A stretch of 5,292 bases of DNA, taken from positions 1 to 5,292 of the forward strand of contig CACYDL010000129.1 of NCBI GenBank assembly GCA_902773195.1, given 5' to 3'. Position numbers and translations under genes: made by a program. Numbering within the stretch: position 1 is the stretch's first letter; each line of letters starts with the position of its first letter. This DNA comes from an uncultured Lachnospiraceae bacterium (GTDB lineage: Bacteria > Bacillota_A > Clostridia > Lachnospirales > Lachnospiraceae). This document shows positions 4,672 through 5,292 of the stretch, one piece after another. Below the pieces are notes generated by a model. That model ran no database searches and had not been told where the DNA came from. It saw only the letters and a list, made by a program, of their open reading frames with translations.

Positions 4672-5292
4672 TCATTCGTTGTCGAGAACCTTGGCAGCTT
4701 CCGCCTTGACGGCTTCCCACATGAATTCGCCGAAAACGGTCGCGGACGGTGTGATTTCTTCAACAAACTCATCCCAGAGTGCATCAAACTGATCCGGCTC
4801 GCACATGATCAGCTCCGGAAGGTACTTGTCCTGGATGTCCAGGAAGTCCTGATGGTCGACGTCGACCGGAGTGTAATCGATCTGCCAGGCTTCGCCGTAG
4901 GGGGCAAGCTCGATGGGCGGATTCACGAAATCAGCGAACTTCTGATATCCGTAGTGCTCCAGGAAATCCTTGTCATAGTCGTTCATCTGTCCGAAGACGA
5001 TTTCCGGCTGATTGCCGACTTCCCAGCAGTTTCCGGCCAGATCGCCTTCCATGATCCAGCCCTGCTTCTTCGGGCTGCTCTGCGTGAAGGCCTCTGCCTT
5101 GTTGTGGAGCTTCCAGTTGTTGTTGAGCGTGTTCTGATACTGCTCTTCCGTCATGACGAGACGTCCGTCCTCCACGGAGTAGTCCTCGCCCTCGACGCCC
5201 CAGTTGAACAGCAGCTGCCATTCATCGGACATCATCTCTTCCCACATGTTGACGATGCGCTCCGGGCACTCGCAGTTGACGGAGATACCGAA
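4672..5292 (-). CDS. Extracellular sugar-binding lipoprotein, LplA type (C-terminal part, cut by the right edge)
   Basis: The last 206 residues and the TGA stop (4674-4672) are visible; the start, signal peptide and lipobox cysteine lie beyond the right edge. The reading frame is open to the edge, so the ATG at 5247 is internal, not the start. The fragment has the C-terminal layout of large LplA/YtcQ-type binding proteins. PERIVNMWEEMMSDEWQLLFNWGVEGEDYSV (25-54 downstream from residue 10 of the fragment) carries the family's W-x-WG-x-EGE-x-Y motif. A tryptophan- and asparagine-rich ligand-lobe region follows, then the helix KYLPELIMCEPDQFDALWDEFVEEI near the end. The protein would sit on the outer face of the membrane and hand oligosaccharide to the LplB/YtcP permeases. 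Aldouronate specificity is inferred from aguA. The fragment is acidic, as expected for such lipoproteins. Confidence 0.88.
   Translation of the reverse strand, partial: FGISVNCECPERIVNMWEEMMSDEWQLLFNWGVEGEDYSVEDGRLVMTEEQYQNTLNNNWKLHNKAEAFTQSSPKKQGWIMEGDLAGNCWEVGNQPEIVFGQMNDYDKDFLEHYGYQKFADFVNPPIELAPYGEAWQIDYTPVDVDHQDFLDIQDKYLPELIMCEPDQFDALWDEFVEEITPSATVFGEFMWEAVKAEAAKVLDNE

Noticed and set aside
3866..4792. Plus-strand open frame of 308 codons antisense to lplB and the binding-protein gene
   Set aside because: It is an antisense shadow of two well-supported genes. The product is D/H/R-rich without domains, and it spans the intercistronic stem-loop.

Overview
The window comes from a GC-rich bacterium, most likely an anaerobic Firmicute of the Clostridia (Lachnospiraceae-like). 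I infer this from three things: the FeoA-FeoB fusion with its HPGLGE/KYH linker, the LplA/LplB/YtcP type of sugar importer, and consensus AGGAGG-like ribosome binding sites. All five real genes lie on the minus strand, so transcription runs from high to low coordinates. No tRNA, rRNA, CRISPR array, insertion sequence or prophage gene was seen.

From right to left, positions 5292-746 hold the 3' part of a glucuronoxylan-utilisation operon. It contains the C-terminal part of an extracellular solute-binding protein (4672-5292, cut by the window edge), an LplB-type permease (3647-4600), a YtcP-type permease (2711-3625) and a GH67 alpha-glucuronidase, aguA (746-2593). This order matches the aldouronate-utilisation clusters of xylan-degrading Firmicutes such as Paenibacillus. 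The working model is as follows. Secreted xylanases, not in this window, release methylglucuronic-acid-substituted xylo-oligosaccharides. The lipoprotein captures them and the two permeases import them. A shared MsmX-type ATPase encoded elsewhere probably drives transport. Cytoplasmic AguA then removes the (4-O-methyl)glucuronic acid. A strong intrinsic terminator (617-673) closes the operon.

The gaps inside the operon are structured. An 11-bp stem-loop without a U-tract lies between the binding-protein and lplB genes. The ytcP-aguA gap holds a GC-rich hairpin and four tandem 14-bp purine-rich units, the last of which supplies the aguA ribosome binding site. These look like elements that set different expression levels for binding protein, permeases and enzyme.

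Positions 424-745 (322 bp) hold no gene. They contain the operon terminator, then a minus-strand promoter with a perfect TATAAT, operator-like inverted repeats, a stable hairpin beginning at the predicted transcript start, and a perfect 11-bp tandem duplication in the leader. Positions 1-423 hold the first 141 codons of a fused FeoA-FeoB ferrous iron transporter that runs off the left edge. It is a separate, probably iron-regulated unit.

I found no evidence of an undescribed biological system. The points most worth checking are the 14-bp repeat leader of aguA, the structured feo leader and promoter, and the shortened N-terminal domain of this GH67 enzyme.
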